Assembly: GCA_004010275.1 (NCBI GenBank)
Contig: RBWT01000010.1
Span: forward strand, 1-64,000
Source: Streptomyces huasconensis
GTDB taxonomy: Bacteria; Actinomycetota; Actinomycetes; Streptomycetales; Streptomycetaceae
Direction of reading: 5' to 3'
DNA length: 64,000 nucleotides
The notes beneath the pieces are model-generated. The model worked only from the letters and a program-made list of their open reading frames with translations. It was not told where the DNA came from and searched no databases. Below, one piece after another: positions 6,823 through 17,201 of the stretch. The position numbers and the translations under genes were made by a program. Numbering within the stretch: position 1 is the stretch's first letter; each line of letters begins with the position of its first letter.

Positions 6823-9181
6823 TCAGGTGATCGTCAGCCTCCGCCTGGCCGTGGCCCGCGAGCTGTTGCCCACGTAGAGATCCACCACGCCCTCCTCGAC
6901 GCGGAACTCCCCGTCCGGCGCGTTCGTCCAGAAGCCGAGGTCGTCGGCGCCGATCCGGAAGCGGACCGTGCGGGACGCGCCGGGCTTCAGCGTGACCCGG
7001 CGGAAGCCGCGCAGCTTGCGTACCGGTTGCGTGATGCTCGCGGTGAGGTCATGGACGTACAGCTGGACGACCTCGTCGCCCGCCCGGTCCCCCGTGTTCG
7101 TGACGCTCACCGAGACCTCCAGGGTGTCGCCCTCGCGCAAGGCGCGCGCCGCGATCCGCTCGCGGCTCAGCCTCGGCTCGCCGACGGCGAACGTCGTGTA
7201 GCTCAGGCCGTGGCCGAACGGGAACTGCGGGTCGGGGGGCAGGTCCAGGTACTTCGAGGAGTACTTGTTTCCGGCGTCGTAAGGGCGGCCCGTCGACTCG
7301 TGGTTGTAGTGGACCGGGATCTGGCCGACCGCGCGCGGGAACGACACGGGCAGCTTGCCCCCAGGGGCGACCCCGCCGAACAGCACGTCGGCGATGGCGT
7401 TCCCCGCCTCCAGGCCCGGATGCCAGGCCTCCAGGACGGCGGGGGCCGCGTCCAGCCAGCCGCTCATGGTCAGCGGACGGCCGTTGACGAGGACGACCAC
7501 GAACGGCTTCCCGGTCGCGGCGACGGCCGCCACCAGCTTCTCCTGCCCGCCGGGCAGCGATGTCGCTGCGCGACGCCGCCTCGCCGCTCATCGCGGGCGG
7601 CTCCCCGACCACCACCACGGTCACGTCGGCCGCCTTCGCCGCGGCCACCGCCTCCGGAATGCCTCCCGTGTCCTCGCCCTCGGCGTCCACACCACGCGCG
7701 TACGTCACCTTCGCGCCCGGCGCCGCACGCCGGACCGCGTCAAGGACCGTCACCGAGGGGTACTTCTTCACGGCTTCCGGGAACGACCAGGTGCCGAGGA
7801 GGTCGTCGGAGTCACCGAACGGGCCGACGACCGCGAGGGACCGGACGGACGGCTTCAGCGGAAGCGCCTTGCCCTTGCTTCCCGGGTGGCCCTTGCCCGC
7901 CGGGTGATCGTCGTTCTTCAGGAGGACCATCGAGCGCGCGGCCGTCTTGCGGGCCGCCGCGCGCGTGGCGGCGGTCGGCCCGTGGATGGCGTCGCCCTCA
8001 TCGGCGTACGGATCGTCGAAGAGCCCGAGGTCGAACTTGAGGCGCAGGACGCGGGCGACCGCGTCGTCGAGCCGACGGCCGCCGATCTTCCCCTCGCGCA
8101 GCAGCTTCTTGCCGTACGTGACCAGGTGCGTGCTGGTCATCTCCATGTCGACGCCCGCGTCGAGGGCGAGGCGGGCCGCCGCGGCGCCGTCCTCGGCGAA
8201 GCCGTGCGGGATCAGCTCCTGGACGCCGCTCCAGTCGCTGACGACGACGCCGTCGAAGCCCCACTCCTTCTTCAGGATCTCGGTGAGCGTGTGGGAGTTG
8301 CCGTGCGCGGGGACGCCGCTGATGGTGTTGAAGGAGGCCATCACCGTGGCCGCGCCGGCTTCCAGCGCCGCTTTGAACGGCGGCAGGTGAAGATTGCGCA
8401 GGCGCGACTCCGAGACGTCCACGGTGTTGTAGTCGCGGCCGCCCTCGGCACCGCCGTAGGCGACGAAGTGCTTGGCGCAGGCGGCGACGCGGTTCCGCGC
8501 GCCGTAGGCCGCGGAGCCGCCCTCGCCCGGCTCGCCCTGGTAACCCCGCACCTTCGCCGCGGCGAAGGCCGCCGTCAGGTAGGGGTCCTCGCCGTTGCTC
8601 TCGGCGACGCGGCCCCAGCGCGGCTCGTGCGTCACGTCCATCATCGGCGAGAACGTCCAGTGCACGCCGTTCGAACGCGCCTCCGCGGCCGAGACCTCGC
8701 CGTCCGTCCGCGCCACGTCCGGGTCGAAGCTCGCGGCCTGCGCCAGCGGGACCGGGAACGTCGTCCAGCAGCCGTGGATGACGTCGAGCCCGAAGACCAG
8801 CGGAATCCCGAGCCGGGACTCCTCGACGGCGACGCGCTGGAGGGCGTTGGTGGTCCTCGCGCCGAAGATGCTCAGGACGGAGCCGAGCCGGCCCGCGCGA
8901 GCCTCCTCCTCGGCCTTCGCGGCGGCTTCGGACGCGCCGCCACCGGGACCCGTGTCCCAGCCCCAGCGGCAGCTGCTGGAGCTGCCCCAGCTTCTCTTCG
9001 ACAGTCATACGGTCCAGCAGCTGCGTCGCGGTGATCGTGGGGTCCGGCGGCCGGTCCCGGGGCGGCCGGGCGCGGCGTGCGCGGGGCCCGTCCCCGCTGC
9101 CCCGGCGGCGCCCACCGCGCCTGCCGCGGCCGTCGTGGCGCCGATCGCGGACAGCAGAGTACGCCTTCGTACATCACGCAT
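6823..9181 (-). CDS. Secreted GH3 beta-glycosidase (three frameshifts)
   Basis: About 785 residues: twin-arginine-like signal (MRDVRRRTLLSAIGATTAAA), GH3 N-terminal barrel starting LDRMTVEEKLGQLQQL, the nucleophile aspartate in FDGVVVSDWSGV (about residue 315), GH3 C-terminal sandwich (LPLKPSVRSLAVVGPFGDSD; VVVVGEPPAMSGEAASRSD), and a fibronectin-III-like cap (EVSVSVTNTGDRAGDEVVQL). GH3 enzymes of this architecture release glucose or xylose from beta-linked oligosaccharides. Breaks lie near 9060 (after the signal peptide), near 8965 and near 7560; restoring them gives one uninterrupted family-length protein. It is divergent from the ABC exporter, sharing the 178-base region that holds a MerR-type promoter. 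Confidence 0.87.
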
Positions 9182-9321
9182 GCGTTCGCCTTCTCACCTC
9201 GGGGCGGGGCCAACTTCTGGAGCGGCCGCAAGAGTTGAAGCGAAAGTACGTTCCTGGTACACCCGGGTCAACAGACGCGGCAGGGGGCGGAGGGACGAGA
9301 GTCGCGCGTGCGGGTGAACCC

Positions 9322-9352
9322 TTGACCTCAAGTTTGGTCGAGGTCTTAACGT
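9322..9352 (+). promoter_or_regulatory. MerR-type promoter with 19-base spacer, leaderless start
   Basis: TTGACC at 9322-9327 and TAACGT at 9347-9352 are separated by 19 bases, the lengthened spacer typical of MerR-activated promoters. An inverted repeat, GACCTC at 9324-9329 and GAGGTC at 9340-9345, fills the spacer. The start codon of the ABC exporter follows the -10 box by exactly seven bases and no ribosome binding site is present, so the transcript would begin at or next to the A of ATG. The same geometry recurs at 61516-61555. Confidence 0.75.
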
Positions 9353-9359
9353 TCCCCTC

Positions 9360-11268
9360 ATGAGCATGGAAGTCACCGCCTGGAGTCAGCTGCACAGCGT
9401 CATGAACGCGCAGCAGGACCATCGTCCCTTCGCCCGCGCCACCCTGCGCCGCATCGGCGCCTTCGCGCGGCCCCACCGCCGCCGCATCTGGTACTTCGTG
9501 CTCCTGAGCGTCGTCACCGCGCTGCTGGCCGTCGCCACACCCGTCCTGGCCGGCGGAGTCGTCAACGCCATCGTCTCCGGCGCCGACTCCTCGACCGTCG
9601 TGCGCTATGCCCTGCTGCATCGCCGCCATCGCGCTCGCCGAGGCCGGACTCGGCCTGCTCAGCCGCTGGCTGTCGGCGAACCTCGGCGAGGGTCTCATCC
9701 TCGACCTGCGCACCGCCGTCTTCGACCACGTCCAGCGCATGCCCGTCGCCTTCTTCACCCGCACCCGCACAGGTGCCCTGGTCAGCCGCCTGAACAACGA
9801 CGTGATCGGCGCCCAGCGCGCCTTCAGCAACACGCTCTCCGGCGTCGTCGGCAACATCGTCACCCTGCTGCTCACCCTCGCCGTCATGCTCACGCTCTCG
9901 TGGCAGATCACCCTGCTCGCGCTCGTGCTGCTGCCCGTCTTCATCGTGCCCGCCCGCCGCATGGGCGCCCGCATGGCCAAGCTCCAGCGGGAGGCCGCGC
10001 ACCACAACGCCGCCATGGGCACCCGCATGACCGAGCGCTTCTCCGCGCCCGGCGCCACCCTGATCAAGCTCTTCGGCCGGCCCGGCGACGAGTCCGCCGA
10101 GTTCGCCGCGCGGGCCCGCCGGGTGCGGGACATCGGCGTACGCACCGCCATGGCGCAGTCCGCGTTCATCACCGCGCTCACCCTGGTCTCGGCGCTCGCC
10201 CTCGCCCTCGTCTACGGCCTCGGCGGGTACTTCGCGCTGGAAGGCACCCTGGAGGCCGGCGCCATCGTCTCGCTCGCCCTGCTGCTGACCCGGCTGTACG
10301 CGCCGCTGACGTCCCTGGCGGGGGCGCGCGTCGAGGTGATGAGCGCCCTCGTCAGCTTCGAGCGGGTCTTCGAGGTCCTCGACCTGAAGCCGCTCATCGA
10401 GGAGAAGCCGGACGCCGTACCGGTCCCCGACGGGCCCGTGGCCGTCGAGTTCGACGACGTCCGCTTCGCCTACCCGGCGGCGGACAAGGTCTCCCTCGCC
10501 TCCCTCGAAGAGGTCGCCGCCCTCGACACCCGGGGCGGCGACGAGGTCCTGCACGGCGTGTCGTTCCGCGCCGAACCCGGCCAGACCGTCGCCCTCGTCG
10601 GTTCCTCCGGCGCGGGCAAGTCGACCATCGCCCAACTGCTGCCGCGGCTGTACGACGCCGACGAGGGAACCGTGCGGATCGGCGGCGTCGACGTACGGGA
10701 CCTGTCCGCCGCCTCCATGCGGGCCACCCTCGGCATGGTCACCCAGGACGGCCACCTCTTCCACGAGTCCATCCGCGACAACCTGCTCCTCGCCCGGCCC
10801 GGCGCGAGCGAGGACGAACTGTGGGACGTGCTGCGCCGCGCCCGGCTCGAAGAGCTCGTGCACTCCCTGCCCGACGGCCTGGACACCGTGGTCGGCGAGC
10901 GCGGCTACCGGCTCTCCGGCGGCGAGCGCCAGCGGATGACCATCGCGCGGCTGCTCCTCGCCCGCCAGCGGGTCGTCATCCTGGACGAGGCGACGGCCCA
11001 CCTCGACAACACCTCCGAGGCCGCCGTCCAAGAAGCCCTCGGCGAGGCCCTCGCCGGCCGCACCGCCGTGGTGATCGCCCACCGGCTGTCGACCGTGCGC
11101 TCCGCCGACCTCATCCTCGTCGTCGAGGCCGGACGGATCGTCGAGCGCGGCAATCACGAGGAACTCCTCGCGCTGGACGGGCGGTACGCCGAGCTGTACC
11201 GGACGCAGTTCGCCAAAGGGACGGACGGGACGGCCGAGGCGCAGACCGCGGACACCGCGGCGGTCTGA
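9360..11268 (+). CDS. ABC exporter, fused membrane and ATPase domains (one frameshift)
   Basis: About 635 residues. The N-terminal half is a six-helix exporter domain (RRIWYFVLLSVVTALLAVAT, FTRTRTGALVSRLNNDVIGA), the C-terminal half an ATPase with Walker A GSSGAGKST (about residue 413), the signature LSGGERQR (about 518) and Walker B ILDEATAHLD (about 540). It should act as a dimer pumping lipophilic compounds or drugs outward. One surplus base near 9615-9625 splits residues 1-87 from the rest; span length minus one is divisible by three. The first ATG at 9360 has no ribosome binding site and lies seven bases past a MerR-type -10 box, implying leaderless, inducer-responsive expression. Confidence 0.9.
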
Positions 11269-11349
11269 GGCGCCGCCCGTGGCCAGACGTCCACCAGGAG
11301 TTCATCGGACCCCCACCAACCTCACGCCCCGCCGTGAGAGAAACCCCCC

Positions 11350-12544
11350 ATGTGCGACGACGAGTTGATACCGCCGAGCGCGGACATGACGGAGGAACAG
11401 TGGCTGCGGGCGGACCCGGCCCTCGCCGAAGGGCCGGTGGGGGAGCGGGTCCGCGCCATGCGGGCGCCCCGGCGGCGGGCCGTGCTCGGCGGCGTGGTCG
11501 CGGGGGCCGCGGCGCTGACGGTCCTGCCGGGCGGCGGGACGCGGGCCGCGCGGCCGCACGCGACGGGAAGTTCCCGCTGCGACCGCGCCGAACCGGTCCG
11601 GTGAGTACGCGGTGCTCCTCACCGGTGACGCCGGTACGGGCGAGGAGGCGCAGCACGCGGTGGCCGCCGCGGCGCGTGAGGTCTGCCGCGCCGAGAAGGT
11701 CTCCCTGGCGGTCGGCCTCGGCGACAACATCTACGAGAACGGCCCCGAGTCCGACCACGACTCGGAGTTCCGCACCAAGTTCGAGGACCCCAACTCCGGT
11801 CTGGACATGCCGTGGTTGATGGTCCTCGGCAACCACGACTGCTCCGGCCTCATCCCGGGCAGCGGCGGCGACCCCTCGCGCGGCGACCGCGAGGTCTCGT
11901 ACGCCAAGGGCTCCCCCCGCTGGTACATGCCGAGCCGCTACTACAACCTCGCGCTGCCCTCGGCCGACGGGGGCGACCCGCTGGTGGAGTTCTTCGCCCT
12001 CGACACCAACCCCGTCTCCTCGTACGTCGCCCAACTCGACCCGCACTACCGGTGGGACGGCCCCTACATGCGCGAGCAGCGCAGATGGCTGGACGGCGCG
12101 CTCAAAGCGTCGCGGGCGCGCTGGAAGATCGTCCTCGGGCACCACCCCTACCTCAACAACGGCAAGCACGGCAGCGCCGGTTCGTACGACGGCTTCGTGA
12201 TCGGCCACTACACCAGCGGCATCCACCTCAAGGAGCTGTACGAGGAGGTGGTGTGCGGGCGCGCCGACCTGATCCTGTCCGGGCACGACCACACGCTGCA
12301 GATCCTGGAGCCGACCACCCGCACCGGCGGCACGCGGCAGATCGTGTGCGGGGCCGCCGCCAAGGGCGGTGACGGCAGAGCCCACTTCGGCCACCCGGCC
12401 GCCTGGCAGAACTTCTCCGACCACGGCTTCATGGTCCTGAAGGTGTCCGGGCGGGCGATGACCGTCGACGCGTACACGGTCGACGTCGCCACCCGCACAG
12501 CCCGCCTCGCCCACAGCGTCCGCACGGCGGCCGCCCTCAGGTGA
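11350..12544 (+). CDS. Secreted metallophosphoesterase (one frameshift)
   Basis: About 397 residues. An N-terminal cytosolic stretch precedes a twin-arginine-like signal (MRAPRRRAVLGGVVAGAAAL, about residues 37-65), then a calcineurin-like phosphoesterase with the metal motifs GLGDNIYENG, LGNHDCSG, LGHHPYLNNG and SGHDHTL in canonical order. The spacing and DNIYENG form resemble purple/tartrate-resistant acid phosphatases; the substrate is probably an extracellular phosphomonoester. One extra G in the run near 11564-11568 separates the signal from the enzyme. The gene overlaps the convergent dehydrogenase gene by eight bases. The residues ahead of the twin-arginine signal are unusually long, so a later start is possible. 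Confidence 0.82.
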
Positions 12545-13582
12545 GGGTGATGGCGACCTTGATGTCGTCGTCCCGCGGGGTGAAGGCCTCGGCGGCGCGC
12601 TCCAGCGGCACGCGCCTGGTGATCATCCGCTCCAGCCAGGCGCGGTCCGCCTTGGCCAGGGCCTCGGCGCCCTGGTGGTAGTGGCGGAGGTTCGCGTTGA
12701 CGGAGCCCACGACCACGTCGTTCTCCAGGACCAGGTCCCGGTTGATCGAGCCGGCGTCCACCGACAGCTTCCGCCCCGCGGGCGAGACGCCGGTCAGGCA
12801 CACGACCCCGTACGTCGCGGTGCCCGCCATCGACGCGAAGACCAGGGAGCCCGCTCCGGTGGCCTCGATCACCACGTCGGGGCGGAGCGCGAGGTCACCT
12901 CGCCGATGTCCTCGCTGTGGTACGTCGCGCCGAGCCCCGCGACCAGGTCCGGCTTCGGCCCCCGGCTCACCTGGTCGAGTACGTGGACGTCCAGGCCGCG
13001 CTGCACGCCAGCAGCGCGCGAGCAGACCGAGCGGGCCCGCCCCGGTGACCAGCGCCCGGCGCGGCTCGAACCAGGCCCGGCCCCCGACCCGCTCCACCTG
13101 CTCCCAGGCCTTGGCCACCACCGTGGTCGGCTCCAGCAGCATCCCGACCGACTCCAGGCCGGGGTCGAGGCGTACGGCGTACTCGCTCTCCACGGTCCAC
13201 GCCTGGCTGGCGTAGCCGTGGCGCTCCTTGATGCCGCGCTCGGTGTAGCGGCCGTTGCGGCACATGTCGAACTCGCCGTGCGCGCAGGCCCCGCACGGCT
13301 CCGGGTCCGGACGCCGCACCACCCCGACCACCAGGTCACCGGCCGCGAACCCACTGCCCTGCGGCGCCTCGCGCACCCGGCCCAGCGACTCATGGCCGAG
13401 GATCAGCCGGTCCTCGCCGGGCGGCGCCCATCCGTAGTCGCCCGCGACGATCTCCTTGTCGGTGCCGCACACCCCGACCGCCACCCCGTCCACCAGCAGT
13501 CACCGCCGCCGGGGACGGGATCGGGGACGTCGCGCACGGCGAGGGAGCCGGCGGACGACGGACGGACGGTGACGGCGCGCAT
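12537..13582 (-). CDS. Zinc-dependent dehydrogenase, glucose 1-dehydrogenase-like (three frameshifts)
   Basis: About 348 residues of the medium-chain dehydrogenase superfamily, glucose-dehydrogenase branch: MPMRAVTVRPSSAGSLAVRD, catalytic-zinc region VGVCGTDKEIVAGDYGWAPP and LILGHESLGRV, structural-zinc-like PCGACAHGEFDMC, coenzyme fold around VTGAGPLGLLA, and the GDH-type C-terminus INRDLVLENDVVVGSVNANL. The reaction is probably oxidation of glucose or another aldose with NAD(P). Breaks lie near 13497, 13015 and 12890. The ATG at 13582 is favoured over 13588 because GGGAG lies six bases before it. It runs convergently into the phosphoesterase gene. Confidence 0.82.
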
Positions 13583-13747
13583 AGGCATCTCCCGGTTGTG
13601 CTGTGTCCCCCTGTGCTGTCGTTTCTCGCTTTTCACCGGATCAGCGGTCGAAACCGGACGAGGCGGGTTTTGGGTCCACCGGCATCCCGGAACAATCACC
13701 ACATAACTGGCTCGGCATGACAAAGCGACGGGGAGGAGGGGGCGGCC

Positions 13748-14650
13748 GTGGACCTGGAGACCGTCGCCGACGAGCTGTACGGGCTGCGGCCGGACGAGTT
13801 CACCGCCGCCCGGGACCGGCACGCGGCACAGGCCCGCGAGGAAGGCGACCGTCCCTTGGCCGAGCAGATCAAGGGCCTGCGCCGCCCCAGCCTCGCCGCC
13901 TGGGCCAGCAACCTCCTTGTACGCGAGCAGCCCGGCGAAGTGGAACCGCTCGTCCAACTGGGTGAAGGGCTGCGCCAGGCGCACCGCGGCCTGGACGGGG
14001 AGCGGCTGCGCGAACTGTCCCGGCAGCAGCACGCCCTGATCCACGCGCTGGCGAGCCAGGCCGCGCAGCTCGCCGAAGAGGCCAGCCATCCGCTCGGCGA
14101 AGGCGCCCGGCGCGAGATCGAACAGACCCTGCACACGGTCCTCGCCGACGAGCGGGCCGCCCGGGCCTGGGCCTCGGGGCGCCTCACCAAGGCGCTCAGC
14201 GGGGCCACCGGGTTCGACGTCGTCGCGGCCGCCGCCGATGCCGCCCCACCGCGCCGGGCCCCGGCCAAGCCCCCACCCGGTGGGCGGGATGAGCGGGCGA
14301 GGAGCAGCGCGGCAGAAGCTCGCCGAGGCCCGCCGGGACGCGGCGGAGGCCGAGCGGCGGCTCAGGAACCGCGAGAAGGAGGCCGCGGCGGCGACCGCAC
14401 CGCCGAGCAGGCCGGGAAGCGGACGGAAGAGCTGGAGCGGCGCCTCGAAGAACTCGCTCAGGAGCGCGAGCGGACCGAGGAGCGGCACCGCGGCGCCCGC
14501 GCCGAGGAGCACGAGGCGCGGGACCGGGCGCGGGCGGCCGAGCGCGCGGTGCGCGAGGCCGCCGGCCGCGCCGGGACCGCCGCCGCGCTCGTCGAGCGGC
14601 TGACCGGCGAGAGACGTGACCACCGGGGGGCCGAAGGAGGCGATGGGTGA
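13748..14650 (+). CDS. Coiled-coil protein of unknown function upstream of Ku
   Basis: About 300 residues. The N-terminal part (DLETVADELYGLRPDEFTAA, AEQIKGLRRPSLAAWASNLL) is helical and matches a family often found near DNA-repair genes in actinobacteria; the rest, from about residue 180, is a long charged coiled coil (QKLAEARRDAAEAERRLRN, then ERRLEELAQERERTEERH). Two compensating shifts between 14285 and 14400 are needed for the coil to be continuous. The GTG at 13748 follows a GGGGAGGAGGGG run. Its stop shares one base with the Ku start (TGATG), so Ku translation is coupled to it. I cannot assign a function; a role with Ku in end joining is inference from coupling. Confidence 0.7.
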   Translation: MDLETVADELYGLRPDEFTAARDRHAAQAREEGDRPLAEQIKGLRRPSLAAWASNLLVREQPGEVEPLVQLGEGLRQAHRGLDGERLRELSRQQHALIHALASQAAQLAEEASHPLGEGARREIEQTLHTVLADERAARAWASGRLTKALSGATGFDVVAAAADAAPPRRAPAKPPPGGRDERARSSAAEARRGPPGRGGGRAAAQEPREGGRGGDRTAEQAGKRTEELERRLEELAQERERTEERHRGARAEEHEARDRARAAERAVREAAGRAGTAAALVERLTGERRDHRGAEGGDG

Positions 14651-15600
14651 TGGCGAGATCGATCTGGAGCGGCGTGCTGACCTTCGGGCTGGTCACGGTC
14701 CCCGTCGGCCTGTTCACGGCCACGGAGGACCACACCGTCCACTTCCACCAGCTCGAACGCGGCACCGGCGACCGCATCCGCTACAAGCGGATCAACGAAC
14801 GCACCGGCGAAGAGGTCGACAGCCGCGACATCGTCAAGGGGTACGACATCGGGGACGGCGAGTACGTCGTCATCGAACCGGAGGAGCTGGACGACATCGC
14901 CCCGGGAAAGTCGAAGGTGGTCGACATGACCGGCTTCGTCGACCTCGACCAGATCGAACCCGTCTACTTCGACCGGACCTATTACGTCGCACCGCGCGGC
15001 AAGGAGTACCTCAAGGTCTACGAACTGCTGCGCGCCGCCCTCGCAGAGGCGAACAAGGCGGGCATCGCCACCTTCACGATGCGCGGCAAGCAGTACCTGA
15101 CCGCGCTGCGCGCCCAGGAGAACGTCCTGGTCATGCACACCATGCGCTGGGCCGACGAGGTGCGGGACCCGCGCGAGGAAGTCGCGGCCCTGCCCGACCG
15201 GCGCCAGAAGGTCACGCCCCGCGAACTGAAGACCGCGCGGCAGCTGATCGACGCGCTCACCGTCGACTGGCACCCCGAGGACTACCACGACACCTTCGAG
15301 GAGCGCGTCAAGGAACTCGTCGAGGCCAAGCGCGAGGGCAAGGAGATCGTCGGCGAGGCGGGCCCGCCGGAGGCCACCAACGTCATCGACCTGATGTCGG
15401 CACTGCAGCAGAGCGTCGAACGCAACCGGGCGAAGGGCGGCACCGCGCGGCCCCGGGAACGGGAGCGGCAGGAGGACGTCTCCGGGCTCACCAAGAGCGA
15501 GCTGTACCGGCGCGCGACCGACGCGAAGATCCCGGGCCGCTCGAAGATGACCCGCGAGCAGCTGATCGAGGCGCTCGGCAAGGGGCGGGCCGCGGCCTGA
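14650..15600 (+). CDS. ku: Non-homologous end-joining protein Ku
   Basis: A 316-residue bacterial Ku, the homodimeric ring that binds double-strand DNA ends and recruits ligase D. The family hallmarks are present: MARSIWSGVLTFGLVTVPVG at the start, VHFHQLERGTGDRIRYKRIN, YYVAPRGKEYLKVYELL and the minimal C-terminal region. After about residue 265 comes a basic linker and a SAP/Rho-N-like motif, GLTKSELYRRATDAKIPGRS followed by KMTREQLIEALG, absent from the shortest Ku proteins and thought to help DNA binding. No ligase gene is in the window. GTG at 14647 is an alternative start three bases earlier. A long hairpin follows the stop. Confidence 0.95.
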   Translation: MARSIWSGVLTFGLVTVPVGLFTATEDHTVHFHQLERGTGDRIRYKRINERTGEEVDSRDIVKGYDIGDGEYVVIEPEELDDIAPGKSKVVDMTGFVDLDQIEPVYFDRTYYVAPRGKEYLKVYELLRAALAEANKAGIATFTMRGKQYLTALRAQENVLVMHTMRWADEVRDPREEVAALPDRRQKVTPRELKTARQLIDALTVDWHPEDYHDTFEERVKELVEAKREGKEIVGEAGPPEATNVIDLMSALQQSVERNRAKGGTARPRERERQEDVSGLTKSELYRRATDAKIPGRSKMTREQLIEALGKGRAAA

Positions 15601-15601
15601 A

Positions 15602-15639
15602 CGCGGCGGCGGGTGTCCACGGCGGTGGACACCGCCGCG
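15602..15639. terminator. Hairpin between the convergent Ku and Rho-N-like genes
   Basis: The arms GGGTGTCCAC and GTGGACACC, extended by CGCGGCGG on the left and CGCCGCG on the right, form a near-perfect stem of about 15 base pairs around a GGCG loop directly after the Ku stop. It can terminate both the Ku transcript and the leftward gene ending at 15703. There is no T-tract. Confidence 0.65.
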
Positions 15640-15702
15640 AACACTCGTACACCAGTACGCCCGTGGACGCCACGGCCGTGGACAGCCGGGGACGGCCGTC
15701 GC

Positions 15703-16027
15703 TCAGCGGCCGAGCGCCTTCTTCAGCTGCTGCTTGTTCATCGAGGAACGGCCGTCGATGTTCTTCTTCTTGGCCTCCTCGTAGAGCTGGTCCTTCGTGG
15801 GCCCCTGCGAGCCGCTGTGCGAGCGCTCCCCGCCCCGCTGCGACGCGGACTTCGGGTCCTTCAGCGAGGTCTTGCTCGCCGTCTTGGACTCTCCGGAGCG
15901 GCCGCTCCTTGTTGACCGTGCGGGCCGCCATCTCCTTGGCCCGGCCCGTGGAGGCGCCGCGTTCCTCGGCGCTCTCCTTGATGTGCTCGTACTGGCGTTC
16001 ACGCTTGTTGCTGGCTCCAGCAGGCAT
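15703..16027 (-). CDS. Small Rho-N/SAP-motif protein, 'plasmid stabilization' family (one frameshift)
   Basis: About 107 residues. The N-terminus MPAGASNKRERQYEHIKESA and EERGASTGRAKEMAARTVNK is typical of small Streptomyces proteins annotated as plasmid stabilization proteins; the C-terminus GPTKDQLYEEAKKKNIDGRS then SMNKQQLKKALGR is a Rho-N/SAP-like helical motif. One surplus base near 15903 joins the halves. The motif is clearly similar to the C-terminal tail of the adjacent, convergent Ku, so both may touch DNA in the same manner. The function is unproven. The ATG at 16027 follows GAGAGAGCGAGG. Confidence 0.78.
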
Positions 16028-16134
16028 GGTGACCTCGCTCTCTCATGGCCACGGGGGTCACTCGCGGACTCCGCGCGGCCTCCTTTCGGGCATGTCGCCC
16101 AGCTTTTCCGGTCCCCCTGCGACGAGTGCCGGGT

Positions 16135-17166
16135 TCACCCTCCTCGGGTGTCCTGGTCCCGTTCGTTGTATGCGTCGGCGGCTCGTTCGTTCAGCGCGCT
16201 CCCGGCCCGCTGGACGGTCCGCGCCACCGGCCCCCGCGGCGGGTCGATGTCCTTGCCCGCGCGCATGCCGCTGGGATGGACGGGTGCGCGGGGCAGCAGG
16301 CGGGCCGCGAGCCCGCTGAGCCGGGTGGTGGTCGCCGGGGCGATCCCGTGCTCCAGGTCGGCGGCGCGCTCGGCGGGGCGTGAGGACCAGGCGGGCCCGG
16401 CGCCGGACGGTGGCACGCACGATCCGCTCCGCCGCCCGCCGCGCGCTCATCGACACCAGCGGGGTGCTCGCCACCGTGGAGAACCACCCGTACTCCTGCC
16501 GCTGCGCGCCGCCGAACATGGCGTGCAGATGGGACCCCGTACGCATCAGACCGGGGTAGACGGCCGTCACGCTCACCTCGGTCCCCGACATCTCGGCCCG
16601 CAGCCCCTCGGCCAGCGTGCCGACCGCGGACTTGGCGCACGCGTACGGCACCAGATGCGGGACACCGAGCAGCCCGCCCACGGAGGAGATGAGCGCGAGG
16701 CGCCCGCCGCTCGCGCTCTCCTTGAGGTGGGGGAGGGCTTCGAGGGAGGTGTGCAGGGCCGCGTGGAAGATCGACCGCATCGCGTCGTCGAAGTCCGCCG
16801 CGTCCAGGGACTCCACCGGGGCGACCTGGATGATGCCGGCGTTCGCGATGACGAGGTCGACGCTGCCGCAGGCGTCCCGGGCGGCGGCGAAGAGGTCCCG
16901 CACCTCGGCCTGTTCACGCAGGTCGCAGACCGCCGTACGGACCGTCGCCCCGGGCTGCCGCTGGAGGAGCTTGGCGCGCGCCCGGTCGAGTTCGGCGCCG
17001 TCGCGCGCGGCGAGCGCGTGACGGCGCAGCCCCGGGCGGCCAGCCGGTCCGCCAGGAGGAGCCCGAGCCCCCGGGAGCCGCCGGCCACGACGGCGGACTG
17101 CCCGTGCAGGCTGTCGGTGGCCCGGCCGCCGGCGCCCCGGCCGGGGAAAGGTGATGCCTGGCCCAC
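16135..17166 (-). CDS. Short-chain dehydrogenase/reductase with C-terminal extension (two frameshifts)
   Basis: About 343 residues of the classical SDR fold: coenzyme motif VVAGGSRGLGLLLADRLAAR, then VDLVIANAGI, the active-site segment LISSVGGLLGVPHLVPYACA with Tyr-x-x-x-Lys, and VSVTAVYPGLMRTGSHLHAM. The C-terminal 100 residues (LSGLAARLLPRAPVHPSGMR) resemble those of DltE-like actinobacterial SDRs. Breaks lie near 17020 and near 16380 and compensate each other. GTG at 17166 follows AAGGAGGCCGCA. Substrate unknown. The 100 bases upstream, to the dehydrogenase stop, are a 16-base tandem repeat. Confidence 0.8.
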
Positions 17167-17201
17167 TGCGGCCTCCTTGGATCGCTCGGTTCGTGCAAGC
17201 C

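Noticed and set aside
9562..11157. A 531-residue minus-strand frame antisense to the ABC exporter
   Set aside because: It mirrors the exporter codons, shows no family similarity or ribosome binding site, and the opposite strand has complete Walker and signature motifs.
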